Shown: positions 1-12,336, counted from the first letter of the stretch. The stretch: DNA of 64,000 nucleotides from Gelatoporia subvermispora B (GCA_000320605.2 KB445794.1:2109720-2173719); one strand, 5' to 3'. The notes: generated by a model not told the origin, from the letters alone. Translations and numbers: made by a program.

Positions 1-2
1 AA

Positions 3-362
3 CCAGATACCGATAGTGTCAATGGGTTCAGCATCGCTCGGATCAAACTGTTCTTCTTGTTCAGACATAAGCGCGTCTTGTATCCTTGCGCCTTGGTACA
101 CTGGTATGAGGTCTATGGCGACGCACCTGACAAACACACGGGCACGTGGATTGTCAAACCTCAGTTCTCGGATCGGCGCCATCGCAGTCCAAACCTAGCG
201 GTCATCCGTTTGGACACGATTCTCCGGGCTGCTCACTTGATGCCCTGCTTCGGAAGGTCCGTCATGGAGTCTTGGATTAGACCGCATCATACGCTTGACC
301 GCTTCAAGGCGTTCTATCTCAATAAATACGCTGACCATCACGCATTCGAGATCATCTCATAG
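3..362 (+). CDS. Plavaka-type transposase, C-terminal end (partial at window start)
   Basis: An open frame enters from the left edge and stops at 360-362. It reads as the C-terminal end of a Plavaka (CACTA-like) transposase of Agaricomycetes: a 'KLFFLFRHK...YPCALVHWY' segment, an acidic/glycine turn ending 'TGTWIVKPQF', then 'DTILRAAHLMPCFG' and the terminal 'FYLNKYADHHAFE'. The 'RAAHL.P.F' block recurs in the second, complete transposase of this window near 39310, but surrounding residues differ, so the two belong to different subfamilies. Whether the upstream part is intact cannot be seen. The products of this family bind element ends and catalyse transposition in the nucleus. Confidence 0.75.
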   Translation, partial: PDTDSVNGFSIARIKLFFLFRHKRVLYPCALVHWYEVYGDAPDKHTGTWIVKPQFSDRRHRSPNLAVIRLDTILRAAHLMPCFGRSVMESWIRPHHTLDRFKAFYLNKYADHHAFEIIS

Positions 363-559
363 CCGAGGCATCCAGCTGCTGTGCGTTCCTCCATGGTACC
401 CACTCATGTACTTCTGCCGACGTTTACAACGATTTTTCTGTACTTATCCTAGCTTACTGGTACATAAGAAAGCTCGGCCGCAGACACAAAAAGTATAAAC
501 TTTCCACATAGAGTACGTGCCGACAAATAGAATACACGTCTACAAATAGAACACAGGTG

Positions 560-590
560 TTCGAATAGTTCGAGATGCCATCTATTCGAA
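560..590. repeat. 9-bp perfect inverted repeat (stem-loop)
   Basis: TTCGAATAG at 560-568 and its exact reverse complement CTATTCGAA at 582-590 flank a 13-nt loop. It lies about 200 bp after the transposase stop, so it may be a transcription terminator/processing structure or a subterminal transposon motif. Confidence 0.5.
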
Positions 591-606
591 ATGTCCCATC
601 TCTTAG

Positions 607-633
607 CACTTTTGACACTTTTTGCACTTTTTG
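607..633. repeat. Three tandem 9-bp units of CACTTTTTG type
   Basis: CACTTTTGA (607-615), CACTTTTTG (616-624) and CACTTTTTG (625-633) stand directly head to tail. They sit in the 3' non-coding part of the transposon remnant and fit subterminal transposase-binding repeats, which is inference. Confidence 0.5.
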
Positions 634-1044
634 GGCGGCTATAGGGCGCTCATAGTACCAAAAGGGAACAAAAAGCGCGTCGAAGACTAAAAAGGTAGCT
701 AGGTGATTCTGCTGATGCTACAAAACATCTGTTACAGGACTCTAGTATGACGACATTCTGAGGCACTTGTCTAACGTCTAACGTATCAGTATATACGAGA
801 CTGCCGTATTTGTCTCCTTGTAACACTTCACGATCTTGCTTCGGTTTGTCCAATTGGTTGCATCAGCGCAAAAGCAGCAGAAAGAATATAAGTACATACC
901 CCGCCTCAATTAAAAGCTCTACCGCGCTTTGACTCAGCTTTAGTAGCATAAGTGCTTTCGAGAGGCACGTAAAGCACGCAGAGCGTGCCTGAGGCACGAA
1001 GGCGCGTTGAAGGCGGCGAAGCCAAAAGTGGTAATTTGCTGATG

Positions 1045-3139
1045 AGGTCGGTCAATATGTCTACCGCCGCAGTGGCACCAGCCGACGCGACTACCAACAC
1101 TGCACTCAGGGCGCTCTACCCGCCTTGTGCCTGAAGTCGCCTGAGCGCCCGATCGCGTGCCGATGACATTGGGGATCGCGGGGGGACTCGAGGACACAGA
1201 ACGTGTGCTATGAGTCGTTGCATGTCTCTCGCAGCCGCCGCAGTCCACTGCTAGTAACATCTCGGGCTTTCCCCTGGCGCATATCTTAGCGTTATATTCC
1301 CTTCTTCTCGCACATATGTTATTGTAATCATACTGGCCTGAGGTTGTAGTTCAAGCTCAGAGGCTTTCGGCAGGCTGTAAGCTGAATACCACGGCATATT
1401 GTAGAGGCTGGCCGTCTCGTACGTGTAAGATCACAATCACTTCCATTGTGCTCTGGGTTGATTAGGTGTTGTATTCTGCTTCCCGTTAGCTATATCATAG
1501 TGGTGGGTATCGATATATGCCTCTCATGATGTCGAACGTCCTGACATCTACGTCGACAACGGGACTTCACCAGAGATCCGTCTGGAATGGTTGCAACCCA
1601 GCATGCAATCATAGTGTTATGTCTCTCTGGTATCCTCTGGTATCCATCGATATACACAGCGTCGCGATGGAGTGTCCTTAGTACCTCTGCTGGGTCAGAC
1701 GTGCCGACTACCATGAATTTTTAGCTTTGAAAAATTGTTGTACCCTCTTTTGCATGCAGATGCCTCAGTAATGTGCCACTTACGCTCTCGCCTATGCCCT
1801 TAATCTGTGCAATATGTACGCGGGCCCAACAAGCTCCACCCATGTACATTTCCCTGACAGCATTCGTTTGCCCCCACTTCAGAGAAACCCGGATGTTTGC
1901 TCTTTCAAAATGCATCGGACCAACTGTGCAATGTCACGCTCAACTCCAGTCGTTTTCATGATCTCAACGCTACTGACTAGCGGTTAATTCTTATCAAAAG
2001 ACCTCTCGGCCTGCGATGCCCGTATGTGTGACGGCCAGTCGACAATTGAAATGAGCAGAACATCCCATCTGGTCAGGTCAGAGGACGTGAGCACCGTCAG
2101 CACTCTCAAGGTAGGATAGCGCGGAGATGCAGTCGACATGCCAGATACTTTGAAATACCATAAGGGGATCGTCGGGAAGGTCCAATGTTCATGGCTCTGG
2201 AGTGCACCGGTAAGCATGTGTGCAGCGGTCACAGTGATGTGCCAACAAAACTGGGTATCTACCTAGACGCAGTGCCTTTTGTCTGGACCGTTCGACGTTC
2301 ATCCTTTGTTGCCCCTGCTCTCGGGCTCAACCTCCCGGAGATAGGTCTCAACATTGGGCATGATGTAGGTCTCCTCTGGTCTTCCTCGTGCTGTGCTCCC
2401 ACGAGAACGCGACTGGTATCGAGAGTTGTTCTTTACTCCTCCGCGGTTCAGGTATTGTCGACCGAGTTCAGCTTGAGAGGTGCCGCTATGAGGGCCTTGG
2501 CGGCATGGCACTGTGTGAGTCTAGCTCGCTCAGTCGACTCAAGCTCTCTCGGTCTACCAGAAGATTGTTAGGTGGGCTATGGACACTGAAAATACGATAT
2601 GTACAACTTGATCTTGCTGTTGTTACATGCCCCATAATTGTTCCATATGCTCGAATAGCAGGTATCTTCACTACGTCGGCCCAATTTCCATGCAGTATGT
2701 CCGAGAATGGATATCCATGACACTGTGATCATGAGACCTCTAAATTCATTGGTGCAAAAGAATATTTAACTTGTTCCGCATTCGATTCAGCCGTATCAGG
2801 TTAAATGTCCATGGGAGCAGGGACGAGGAAATCAAAGTTCTGCCATCCCAGTTAGAAATTTGAGATGTTATGAGTATGCTCTCGCTGTGTCTCTCAAGGA
2901 ATCCAGAATCCTCTGGACCTGCCGGACTGGTGAATCAAGCTATAGGTACTCATGCAGACATGTTATCTCACGACGACGGTATGAGACAGCTCACGCGGAC
3001 GATAATTCGTATCACCGCTGACAACATAACAGCAGAAGATACGATAGTCGATGCATCAATCCTTACGCAATGGGACCTCGGTTGAAGCACGGCAGCTGTC
3101 TCTCTCTCTCGTGGTGAGTAAGGTATATATTAAATAGTG
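1045..3139. other. No supportable gene; probable decayed sequence
   Basis: About 2.1 kb between the transposon remnant and the first MLKL-like relic. Only short open frames occur on both strands, with none showing a recognisable domain or a consistent splice-linked reading. It probably contains old, unrecognisable remnants. Confidence 0.5.
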
Positions 3140-6100
3140 CTAGTCGTTGTCAACGTATTCATCGGCGGTCTCATAGCACTCGTCATCCACAATGCTAGCA
3201 CTATCTGAGCAGTAGGAATGGTCATCGTCATTATCATGTCCTCTGTGGGTAGACCATGTATTGGGTGAGTGCGATCCGGAGCTACGGAAACTTTCGGTGT
3301 TATCAATGGCGGAACGTTGGGGAAATGGAAGCGGAGGACATGATGCCCACAGGCAATCGGAAAAGCAGGTTGCAAGCTGTGCTTGCAGTGCGCTCAGGTA
3401 GGTATATCGATATTCATACCTGTAGAGAAACCTCATGTCAGATCCGATAAAAAACGTTTGCGGAGCTCCCAGTACCTATATTGCATCTTCATGCCAGGGA
3501 TTGAGATATCTGGCCACGGCCCAGGACTTGGTTCTCGATCAAATGACCAATATCCGAACGGTGAGGGCACCTCGTCATTTGACATGATAGGCAATCGATG
3601 AAAGTAAAGAGTATCTCGCCCTGTAAGATGCTCGTTCTGCATCTCCATCATTGCGCATCACATAGAATACACACCTTCATCCCACAAATCGACATCTATT
3701 AGTATATTACAACTGTGAGCGATTGTATTAACTATGGACGTAGGAGCATAATCAAAATGCCGAAGGTCGGATACATTAGTACAGGGGTTGCTCACCAACT
3801 ACAAGCTGTTGCAACGCTACTCCATGATAATCTGCTGCACTTCGGCAGTATAGCCACCAGAATGGTTGCAAATCTGTATCATGTAGCCGACCATAAAACG
3901 AAATCTGAACACATTTGTTTCGCTCAAGCACGACTCTACAGAGGCTAGAGTCAGCTTCACCACAGCAAGCAGGATGGATGGCATACCTCCATACACATTC
4001 CGCACTAGCTCCATTGTACGCCGCCGTCTGAAGTACTCCATCGATGGACATACAGTCCTCCCATCCAACAGAGCGCTTGCACGGCAGGATCTCAGATACG
4101 TTTCCAAGACGCACAAAATGGCCTTGTTGGTAGTCCTTGTATGCGTAATCTCCCACCTCTACCCGCGTACTTTGGACAACCCAATGATAAGAGTGAATAT
4201 TGGGCAGGCGATGTTTGTATAGGTCATCGATGTCGAGATCAGTAAAGCCTGGCCGCGCCTCGTACTCGAGGACGCGCATCATGCTGAGCGATCCCGCGGC
4301 GAGCTCAACATTCCATTCATTGCGAGCTTTCTAGAGGTGCATGAGCGACACTAGCACTTATGAATGCGATGATACAGACAGATGTGCCTGCAAAATTCTG
4401 TTCAATGATGATGATAAGTGACATGTCCAATTACACAGATTACGACTTACTTTATCGAGCATCGTGATAAGATGATGTTGCAAGCAGAAGACGTTCGTGT
4501 GTTGAAGGTCTTCAGCCAATACGGTAAATCGCCCGTCCTGTTTGAATGATAATGATGATAAACACTCCGAAGAATGGGTGTGGAACTGGTCACAGGTCGT
4601 CAACATGCAATTATACGTAGTGCCCAGACGATCGTCGATACAAACCTGTTCATCAGGGGGAATATGTAGACCCATGGTTCTGCTGTAGAAAGTGAGATCC
4701 TGCACGGTCGATTTAAACCTGTTTTGCAACTATACGGATTTGCTTGCCATACCTGCCAATCGATGTACTGACAATGTCAAGTGAGACAAGACGTACATGT
4801 TGCCTGAGAAAGTCCAAACCCACCATTTGCAAGTACGAACGGAGTTTCACTGTGGTGCCATGAGGCAATTCAAAGTACTCTCCAGCAGTGGATTCACCTG
4901 TTGGAAAATGTCAACGAATATCGGTAAGGCAAAGGAGTGACAAACCAATCTCAGCATCGCTGCTCATCTACTCACTCGGATCTACGACACAGGATTTCAT
5001 GACATCGACACTGACTGGATTTGCATTATTGTTAGTATCTTTTGGCGCTCTCCTCATCAGGAAAGTGTCCAGTTGGTCTGACACGTCTTAAAGGTCTGGA
5101 TCAGACATATTCAGACAACAAGTGGACCAGACACTGTTGTCTGAATCCATCAGGTTCATTTCTGAATCAGACGGTCAACGTCTTATTCAGACAAACTCAG
5201 ACACCATCCAGACACCTCTCAGGCTGTCGTCAGAATGTCGACAAAATTCAAATATATTATGACTACTGTAATGGTAAATACAGCTGTAACCGTCACACTT
5301 GTGAAGAGGCTGGCATAGTGTCTGAATTGACCGGTACGGGTACATGGGGAATTTGGACGATGCATACCTCGTGAATGCAGATCCTATTGAGAGGGAGTGG
5401 GATGGTGACGGCCGGGTGATATCACACAAGCTGCACCAGGAAGTATAAGATTGGGCTCTGGTTCGGCAAGAGAGGCAGGGGAAGAAGTAATAAAGGCATA
5501 GAAAGTGTTGAGGACGACTCACGGGCAGTGGATTTCTCCGGTGAAAGTATCGAGAAGACTAAGTCGATGTCAGGTGCGGGAGGATCGGATGTGCAGAGTG
5601 CAGCGCTAGACTTGGTGTTCCGGAGTAGACAGATGGTGTCTGCGCCAGGCATCGAGGATTGCGACCGAAGGAAAGTCTCTGTATGAGCTAGCAGGAGAGT
5701 ATGTTAGCGTGATCATTCAACATCATTGAAAGACAGCGAAGATAAAATATATCAAAAGCATGCTCCGAGGGTAGGTGCATGCGCCATCTGCATAACCAAT
5801 GGCTATACGCAGCGGGCGCCAAGCACGACGTACCGTAGACAAATGATGTCTGCGCGGCGAGACACATCGTATAACGAATCAACGCCGCAATGACACTCGC
5901 AATCAGTTATGCAAGGCACATTACCAAGGCGGTATGATCCCGAGGAGGCGTGTGTCTTCCAATCTACCCCACTCGGCCCAAACTTGATGTCCCCTTGCAG
6001 TCTGCTGTACACCTCGGCAAAGGTCCCGCAGGTGCATTGCCGACACACCCAGACTACCAGTTGTCAGTTGCACTGGACAGTGGAGACCATAACCGTTCTC

Positions 6101-7852
6101 TAGGAACGCCGGACTCATCGTAGATTAAATGCCCAGAGTCCTTACGCCTTCCAACCCGCTACTGCTTGCCCAGTTGCGCAGGAGCACAAGCATCACCCAT
6201 GGCACCCTATCAGAAGGCAATGCACTCACTAGGCGGCACATGAAACCTAGACTGTGGAACAAAACATTTGTGCTTCATGAGTAGGACCAATGGAGGAGTG
6301 CGAAGGCAAACGAGAACGGATGAGAGAGAAGTGAAAAGAATTCTGGCCTGGGAGATCGTGGGAATGTTTTGCTGTCATTCAACGCAATCACGTGATATGC
6401 GGACTTAGGGGTAAATCAAGTATTTTACTACATTACGGGCTGGTGCAACGACATTATTCCGCGTGAAAATGTTTCTCAAATACTCTGGTCACATTTTAGG
6501 CAGCAAAATCTATGGCTACACCGAGAATCATATCAATTCGATAAAGTGTTCAAGACTATAGGACATAACGGAAAGAGGCCAAGATGGGCGTCTTCGACCC
6601 ACAAAGCCGCGTCTTTCCCGCACGAGGCAAAATTGAGCCAGCACTGTAGCGGACCACTGTCTGTGGCGTGAACCCTGCGCATCCATCCATCCAGCATTCC
6701 CGCTATACAAAGCATAAATGGCGAATATGTGGATAGCAATAAGCGGCACGGGTGCGTGTCGAACGATGGCGCTCCATCATGAAGAAGCGCCCAAGACTCT
6801 CCAGACTGAACTCAGACCCCCAGGGCACCTTCAGGTAAATTCAGACATATCAAGCGCGTCCAGGAAGTTGACACTTTCCTGATGCTGACACGTTTGTCAA
6901 TGACAGAATCAACAGCAACAACCCAAATATAGCGAGGTACCTCGGGCGATCTCACCCCAATGCACCACGAGTGTTCGTCGTCGCGATGAGGATCTACCTC
7001 AATGGAATTTCCTGGACGAAGGAATCGAACGGCTACAACTCCTCCTTCGTATCTTGCTATCATTTCCTCACTATACATACTAGAACCACCACAGATGCGC
7101 CTCTTTCCAGGCTGTCGTAGGTCGCTATCTCTAAAGTACAGGTGCTAATTAACTGTGAGAACGTCATATAGTTGAGACAGGAACTGTCACTAACACCGTC
7201 CTTGGTGTACCTGACTTGTTGTAGAGCATTGCGAGTCAACGTCGAGAGCATCGTGCGCTACGATAATCGAGTGAGAGTGAATCATGTGCGAGTTTGATAG
7301 ACGATCACTAACTGACAAGGTACTTGTGTCTCATCTCCTCGACCGTTTCAGCTTGGTCGCTCAGCTTGGACTTGATAGACCCACGATGCATCCAGCGCGA
7401 TACAGATCGCTGGCGGGATAACGTGATGAGGCCTTTCTGTACATCCTCAAGTGTCCTATTCCAGCAATCAATCACGTTCACGATGGGAGAAGGCGGGACT
7501 CACGTTAGTATCTTGCGCAGCTGGAAATCGAAGCTTGGATCAATTGTATTGCCATAGTCCGCAATGTCCTCGATCAAGTCGTTCCCAAGCCCAATTACAC
7601 GGACCCTCAACTTAGAAAGAAGGTCCTTGTTCTCTTTTACATTCTGCAGCCGAAGGTAAGAAGGGATCCCCGATTCGGATTGGGTGATGTGATCAGAAAC
7701 AAACACACCTCTATCGTCTCCACTATTTCAAGCACTACATTCAAAACCGCAGGGAGTGCAGGAATTGAGCTGATTGCACTAGATGCCTCTTTGAACGCCT
7801 TGAGAGCAGTAATAGAATGGGCCAAAATGTCGTCCGAAGTGAATTTCGGCAT
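3140..7852 (-). pseudogene. MLKL-like helical-bundle/pseudokinase-like family, copy 1, split by an insertion
   Basis: Starts at 7852 with 'DDILAHSITALKAFKEASSA', the first helix shared by all five family members. The next exon (about 7500-7640) carries 'KENKDLLSKLRVR'; the third (about 7330-7480) has 'RGSIKSKLSDQAETVEEM', the last bundle helix. A kinase beta-3-like strand 'GGVVAVRFLRPGNSIEV' follows at about 7050-7000. The frame is then interrupted by the 5055-6884 element. The rest resumes on the far side: 'KLRSYLQM' (about 4815), 'QDGRFTVLAEDLQHTNVFC' (about 4540), 'VGDYAYKDYQQGHFVRLGNV' (about 4150), 'FGYWSFDREPSPGPWPDI' (about 3570-3515) and 'YLSALQAQLATCF' (about 3400). A private acidic tail ends at 3140. 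Both halves are homologous to the four copies at 40.8-56.7 kb, so this is one gene broken by an insertion. A spliced, still functional product is possible but unlikely. Confidence 0.7.
5055..6884. mobile_element. 1.83 kb terminal-inverted-repeat element inserted in MLKL-like copy 1
   Basis: The ends are inverted copies of CATCAGGAAAGTGTC (5055-5069, and reverse-complemented at 6870-6884). Both subterminal regions are loaded with CAGACA/TGTCTGA-type motifs: at least seven between about 5100 and 5215 and three between 6795 and 6850. The interior has only short frames and no transposase that I recognise, so this looks non-autonomous. I see no clear target-site duplication (left flank GCTCTCCT, right flank CTGACACG). 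The end motif CATCAGnAAA resembles the ends of the complete Plavaka-type element at 32656-40355, so that element type may mobilise it (inference). Confidence 0.6.
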
Positions 7853-8593
7853 AGGGTTAGCGCTGACGATCTGAGATTGTTCGAGCGGGTGGCCTTCGAT
7901 GGGCGACTGCGTCTTATATGTCTGCGCGGTCGACGATGTTCACGTCCGCGGTGTGAATGCGACGATACATGGAAAAGGAAGGTCCTCTAGAGCGGAGCGA
8001 CATGAGGCGTGGGCTGTCCCATCCGACTGAACCTTATTGACCTTCTATGTATATTCGGGTAGAGTGAGCATGAGAAACGCCAGTAACAGCCGTCTCATTT
8101 CCACTACATGGCTATTGCTCCGATGTCCAATGCTCCAGAGATACAACCCTCACCCTTGGGGCGATGCCCTTCGCGACTTGTCAGCATTGCGTCCTAACCT
8201 CTGGAATTATCTCGGTGACGTTCGCTCGGCTAAGGAATGTCAATACTGAGGCACCACTGACTGATTGCTCTAATCATCCGAACTCTTCCTGTGTCACCTC
8301 CACGGGAGGGAATTGAAGTCTTGAGCTACCCCTATGGTACCATTAAGTTGGGAGATAAACTTGTCTCTAGTCTTTAAGGTAGGAGGTAACCCGCAGCAAC
8401 TTAGCGCTATTTTCGACTCCGCTTGCGTTTCCGTAAATGTCTAATGTGGGTCTCTCGCCCAGACAAAATACCGGGATCTCGACATAACGTTAGTCTGAGA
8501 CACGCAAGAGCCACATATCATAATAATACAGATTGGCTAGCTACTTCTCCGCCGTTTCCCAAAGGAGCTCCGCACCATACAACCACAGCCCAC
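7853..8593. other. Intergenic, nothing recognised
   Basis: Region between the 5' end of MLKL-like copy 1 and the 3' end of the oxidoreductase gene. Apart from the TATA-like box at 7911, I find no supportable coding frame, RNA gene or repeat. Confidence 0.5.
7911..7920 (-). promoter_or_regulatory. TATA-like box of MLKL-like copy 1
   Basis: The reverse strand reads CATATAAGAC about 60 bp upstream of the ATG at 7852, a plausible TATA position for a short-leader fungal gene. Confidence 0.35.
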
Positions 8594-9959
8594 TCACGGG
8601 CTCGTCTCCTCAACGCGATACACGATCTTCTCCGCGCTGACCTTGCCCTCGCGCATGTACTGCAGCCCATCCTGTATCGCCGTGAGACCGCCCTTCCAGA
8701 GCTTGACCGGGTTCGGCTTGACCTTGCCCTCCTTCACGAGCGCCGGCACCTTGCGCAGGAACGCAGCCATGTGCGCACGGTCCTCTGAAGAGACGGGGTA
8801 GTGTGAACCGCGCAGGTTGAACTCGCGCCCGAGCGACGTGTAAATGAGCGTGTCTGTCAGTATAATGCACATGTGGGTAATTGTCACAAGTGAGACGACG
8901 CGAAACAGCAGAAGCGCGAAATGACACTCACAGCCAACGTGCACGTCGTCCCGGACTTTGGCCTCTGGGATCGGGTTCAAAAGAAGCACGATCTTCCCGC
9001 CAGTAGGGTTGATGACCTGTGCCGTGAGCGCCTGCGACTCCTTCAGACTAATCGTGTCGAAGCCCTCCTTGAGCGAATCACCCGTCGCAGCCTTGACCTT
9101 CTGCACCACCTCCGGGTCGCGGTAGTCGAACACCTCGTCTGCGCCGAGGGACTTGACGTAGTCAAAGTTGCGTGGCGAGGCGGTCGTGACGACCTTATAC
9201 CCTGAGAGGTGCGCAAGCTGGACTGCGTACTGGCCGACGGACGCTGGTGTGCGAGGTGAATCGTAGTGACGACGTGGATGGTAGACCGGACGTACAGCTG
9301 CCACCATAGATGAAGATCCAGTGCTCCTCATTGACCTTCTCCGGGGGCTCAACGAGTCCTAGCCGCGTCGGGTGGTACAACGCCTGTGCCGCAGTCCAGA
9401 ACCTGCAGCAAATCAGGACCTCGTCCAGAACTGCAGTAGACAGTGTACTCACGCGCAGCCAAGTGTCGCGGCCTCCTCGTGACTGATTGAGCCCTCTGGG
9501 ACGACCCACGAGAGGTCCGCCGGAATGCGGACGTACTCCGCATACGCACCGCCGTCGGTGAACGTCCCGCCCTGCGTGAAGCCCGCCACGTGGTCCCCAA
9601 CCTTGGGCGAAGTAACGTTCTTTCCAGCCGCAACGACATATCCCGACCAATCGCACCCTAGGATGGTGCCCACGTTCTGAACGAAGTCGACGACTGCGAA
9701 GCGTTGGGATCAGTGGACGGATGCAACCGGATAGGGGTCACGAGGACGTACACTTCCAATCGGTAGGGTTCTGCGCGACCGCGACGGTCTTGACGAGGAT
9801 ATCGTCATCTCTGAGAGGAGGTACGGGATGCTCTTTCACCTGCACGCGTTTGCCCTGTACTTCTTTCGTTATAAAACCTGCGAACAGCCCGTATCAAACT
9901 TCCGCCTCACCTCCTGTACGATGACGGCCTTCATCGTCGTTGGAACTGCGCCGGACATT
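8594..9959 (-). CDS. Medium-chain dehydrogenase/reductase (GroES-like, enoyl-reductase type)
   Basis: Start at 9959: the first exon 'MSGAVPTTMKAVIVQE' ends at a GT donor. The second carries 'VKEHPVPPLRDDDILVKTVA' and 'NPTDWK'. The third (about 9450-9690) has 'GTILGCDWSGYVVAAGKNV', 'VGDHVAGF' and 'GGAYAEYV', the GroES-like substrate half. The Rossmann half follows with 'SVGQYAVQLA' and 'GADEVFDYRDPEVV', and the protein ends 'AEKIVYRVEETSP' at 8594. The architecture is that of fungal zinc-independent MDR proteins (TOXD / trans-enoyl reductase-like), which reduce C=C or C=O bonds with NADPH. I see no cluster of structural-zinc cysteines and no polyketide synthase beside it, so the substrate is unknown. 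A usual nucleotide-loop GxGxxG is hidden at the exon junction near 9260, where one or two introns make the exact join uncertain. Confidence 0.85.
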
Positions 9960-10044
9960 GTTATGTGGATGCGTGGATGATGGTGATTTTGAGAGAAAGG
10001 TTGGAGTGGATTAGTGGAGTGATGCTTAGTACCTCTTCCGGGTG

Positions 10045-10052
10045 TATTTATA
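10045..10052 (-). promoter_or_regulatory. TATA box of the MDR gene
   Basis: TATAAATA on the minus strand, about 90 bp upstream of the ATG at 9959. The 458-bp space up to the F-box gene at 10418 is a divergent promoter region. Confidence 0.5.
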
Positions 10053-10417
10053 ATTCACGGGGCCCGATAGCTGGGATGGGAGTGGTAGCCGGGATGGCGG
10101 AATGTTCTCGCACGTCCGACAATACCAAGCTTGCTGTCTTCCCTCATTGCATACGAAATGTCACCACCGCTATCGTCAAGGCCATGGAGGACGGTAGGAT
10201 TGCTGTCTTGCTGAAGAAGGCTTCTCGGATGAGATGTTACTTAGACGCCCATATCGACAACGAGCGCCCCCAGCCAAGTACGTAAGTGCTCTGCAGCCTA
10301 TCCTATCCTGCACAGCCCTGCACAGCCATGCAAGCGCAAAGGTCGACTTGCGAGTCACACATATGCTCGCCGTCAACACCAGCAACCTTTGCTTCCGCAC
10401 TATACACCGACAAGACC

Positions 10418-12005
10418 ATGTCGATCTTACCGCGTTTGGACGATGACTGTGCACTAGAGCTCATAAATCGCTTAGAGACTCCATCACTCGCCGCCCTCTC
10501 CCAAACCTCGAAGACCGTGTTCAACGCTGTTGGCCAACATCTCGTGCAGAATGTCTCCCTCACTCGAGACCCAAACCAAGTCCTCAGTTTCTGTCGTTTT
10601 GCTCTCTCTCATAATCTAGCCCAGCAAATCCGGCACCTCCATGTAGGCTCACGCACCTGCGATAATACGAGATTGGAATACGTTCCTAGTGCTACCACAC
10701 ATTGGTCCCAGCAGCAGGCTGCCGATACATTTGCGGGCGCTTTGGCGGATGTCCTCGAACGGACCACAAAGTTGGAATGCCTCAGCATTTGCGGAGGCGC
10801 GGAACAGCTCATCGAGTCCGAGCCCCGCATAGCAATCGCGCTAGTGTCTAACCCTCCGTCTGTGTCGCTCAGACTTCCAGACCTGGGGAAGAACAGCCTC
10901 TTTGCTTTGGAAACCATGCGCGCCCCTCCCAATCTGATAGTCAGCACAAATCTCATAGTACATGATTCCGCCTCAGAATTAGAGTCTATTCAAACGAAAT
11001 TTCTGACATTCCTGGCCACGAACGCCGATCGCCTCTATTCCGTCGATTTTGACACATCCACATATAATCTCCTAGCGGCATCGCATGCACGACGGCCATT
11101 GCAGTTTCCGAAGGTAGAGATGATCACAATACCACATTTCGAGCTGTCACCTCGGCACTGTGCCCTCATCTTCCCCAACGTCCGCTACTTCCGCAACAGC
11201 ACAAACAATTTCGCTCAAGTACCGCACGAGGAGCAAGAGATGATATGGCCGAAGCTTGTCTCCGCAGAGGGTATGGCGAGAGTTGTCATGTTGCTCGCCC
11301 GACTTCACCCCTCTGTGCGTCGGCTCCATTTGTCCACGCAGTACGGCCAAGGAGGCCGCAGCTACTTTCCCGAGGTGTGCAAGGTCTTAAGGAGCCGGGA
11401 TATTCTCAGTCTTGCTATGGCTGTCGAAATCGTCGATGACTCGCGAGCAGGCACCGGACCACATTCGGGGCAGTGGCTCGTAGCACCTCATTTCAAGACG
11501 GAATACCTTTGGATCGGGCTTGGTGAAGCAATTCCCCAAGCGAGATTCCTCTCCGTGTATTTCAGGAGGCCAAGTTCGACCTATATGACACTCGAAGTTT
11601 TGTTCGCAGCAGTACGCCGGTTGCTTCTCGTTTAGCCTAGTGGTACTGATGACACATTGTTTGATCTAGTTGAAGCATGAGATGATATCGTCTCTCGGCG
11701 CTCTGCCCGAGCTACGATATGTGTCCCTGCGGTACATTGGGCTCATAGCTCGACGTGACCTAGACAAGGTCATTATCCCTACTGAGGTGGACATCTCCGA
11801 GCTCTGGTTTGATCGTATTCCCTCGCTCGAGTATCTCGAACTGGACATCAAGCTTTGGGGATGGAAGCGGACATGGTGGCGTCGATTGCAGTCTAATGGT
11901 AGCGCGGACAGCGGAGCGCACGGAACGCCGGGTCGCATTATCCAAGTCTCGCATGAAGAGGGGCTGAGCGCTCGAGAGTATTTCGATTGGGAGGGATGTC
12001 GATGA
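10418..12005 (+). CDS. F-box/LRR-like protein, two exons
   Basis: Exon 1 10418-11611 and exon 2 11670-12005, joined by a 58-nt GT...AG intron in phase 0, give about 509 residues. I chose the ATG at 10418 ('MSILPRLDDDCALELINRLE') over an upstream in-frame codon because the tandem copy at 12337 starts at the same place. Residues 1-45 ('LINRLETPSLAALSQTSKTV') fit an F-box-like alpha-helical start. The remainder is an irregular leucine-rich scaffold typical of agaricomycete F-box proteins, ending 'LSAREYFDWEGCR'. Such proteins are substrate adaptors of SCF ubiquitin ligases, and the target is unknown. A degraded paralog follows directly. Confidence 0.75.
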
Positions 12006-12336
12006 TACGACCTGATCCAAAATAAATGTTAGTTGTGCTCTTCCTAGATTATGTGCTCTAAATTTCAATTGCCTGCTCGGCCTCTTACGAACAAGTTCCT
12101 ATGCCGCAGGCATTGTTCACATTGCTGCGAAAATTTACCTGCACACTTCGACGCCAATGCCTAAAATAAGTGATCAACTAATCTGATCTACTCATAATCT
12201 CGACCTCCCGCCCGCTCTCTCCTTGCCTTCAGTCTATACCATTCGTTCAGTCAAGAAGGAATATATGTGTACTTCATGTTTTATGTGCTACCTTCGTCGT
12301 CACCAAGCTGAATAGGACGTAGTCGACTCATTGGCA

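Larger units (their letters stand above)
1..1044 (+). mobile_element. Right end of a Plavaka-like DNA transposon
   Basis: Transposase C-terminus (3-362) is followed by about 680 bp of non-coding DNA rich in short repeats. I place the likely right end at 1044, where TTTGCTGATG is the reverse complement of CATCAGCAAA. The same decamer begins the inferred left end of the complete element at 32656. Just inside lie GAGGCACG/CGTGCCT palindromic repeats (about 950-1005). No target-site duplication can be tested because the left end lies outside the window. The boundary is an inference from the shared terminal motif. Confidence 0.45.

Noticed and set aside
548..590. GTTCGAAT-like sequences suggesting a tRNA T-loop
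   Set aside because: No acceptor, anticodon or D-arm pairing could be found around it; the motif is explained by the inverted repeat.
608..1260. Minus-strand frames at 650-853 and 906-1260
   Set aside because: They lie in the repeat-rich 3' region of the transposon remnant and show no homology that I can recognise.
5055..6884. Target-site duplication around the 1.8 kb element
   Set aside because: Flanks GCTCTCCT and CTGACACG do not match at any length above 2 bp.
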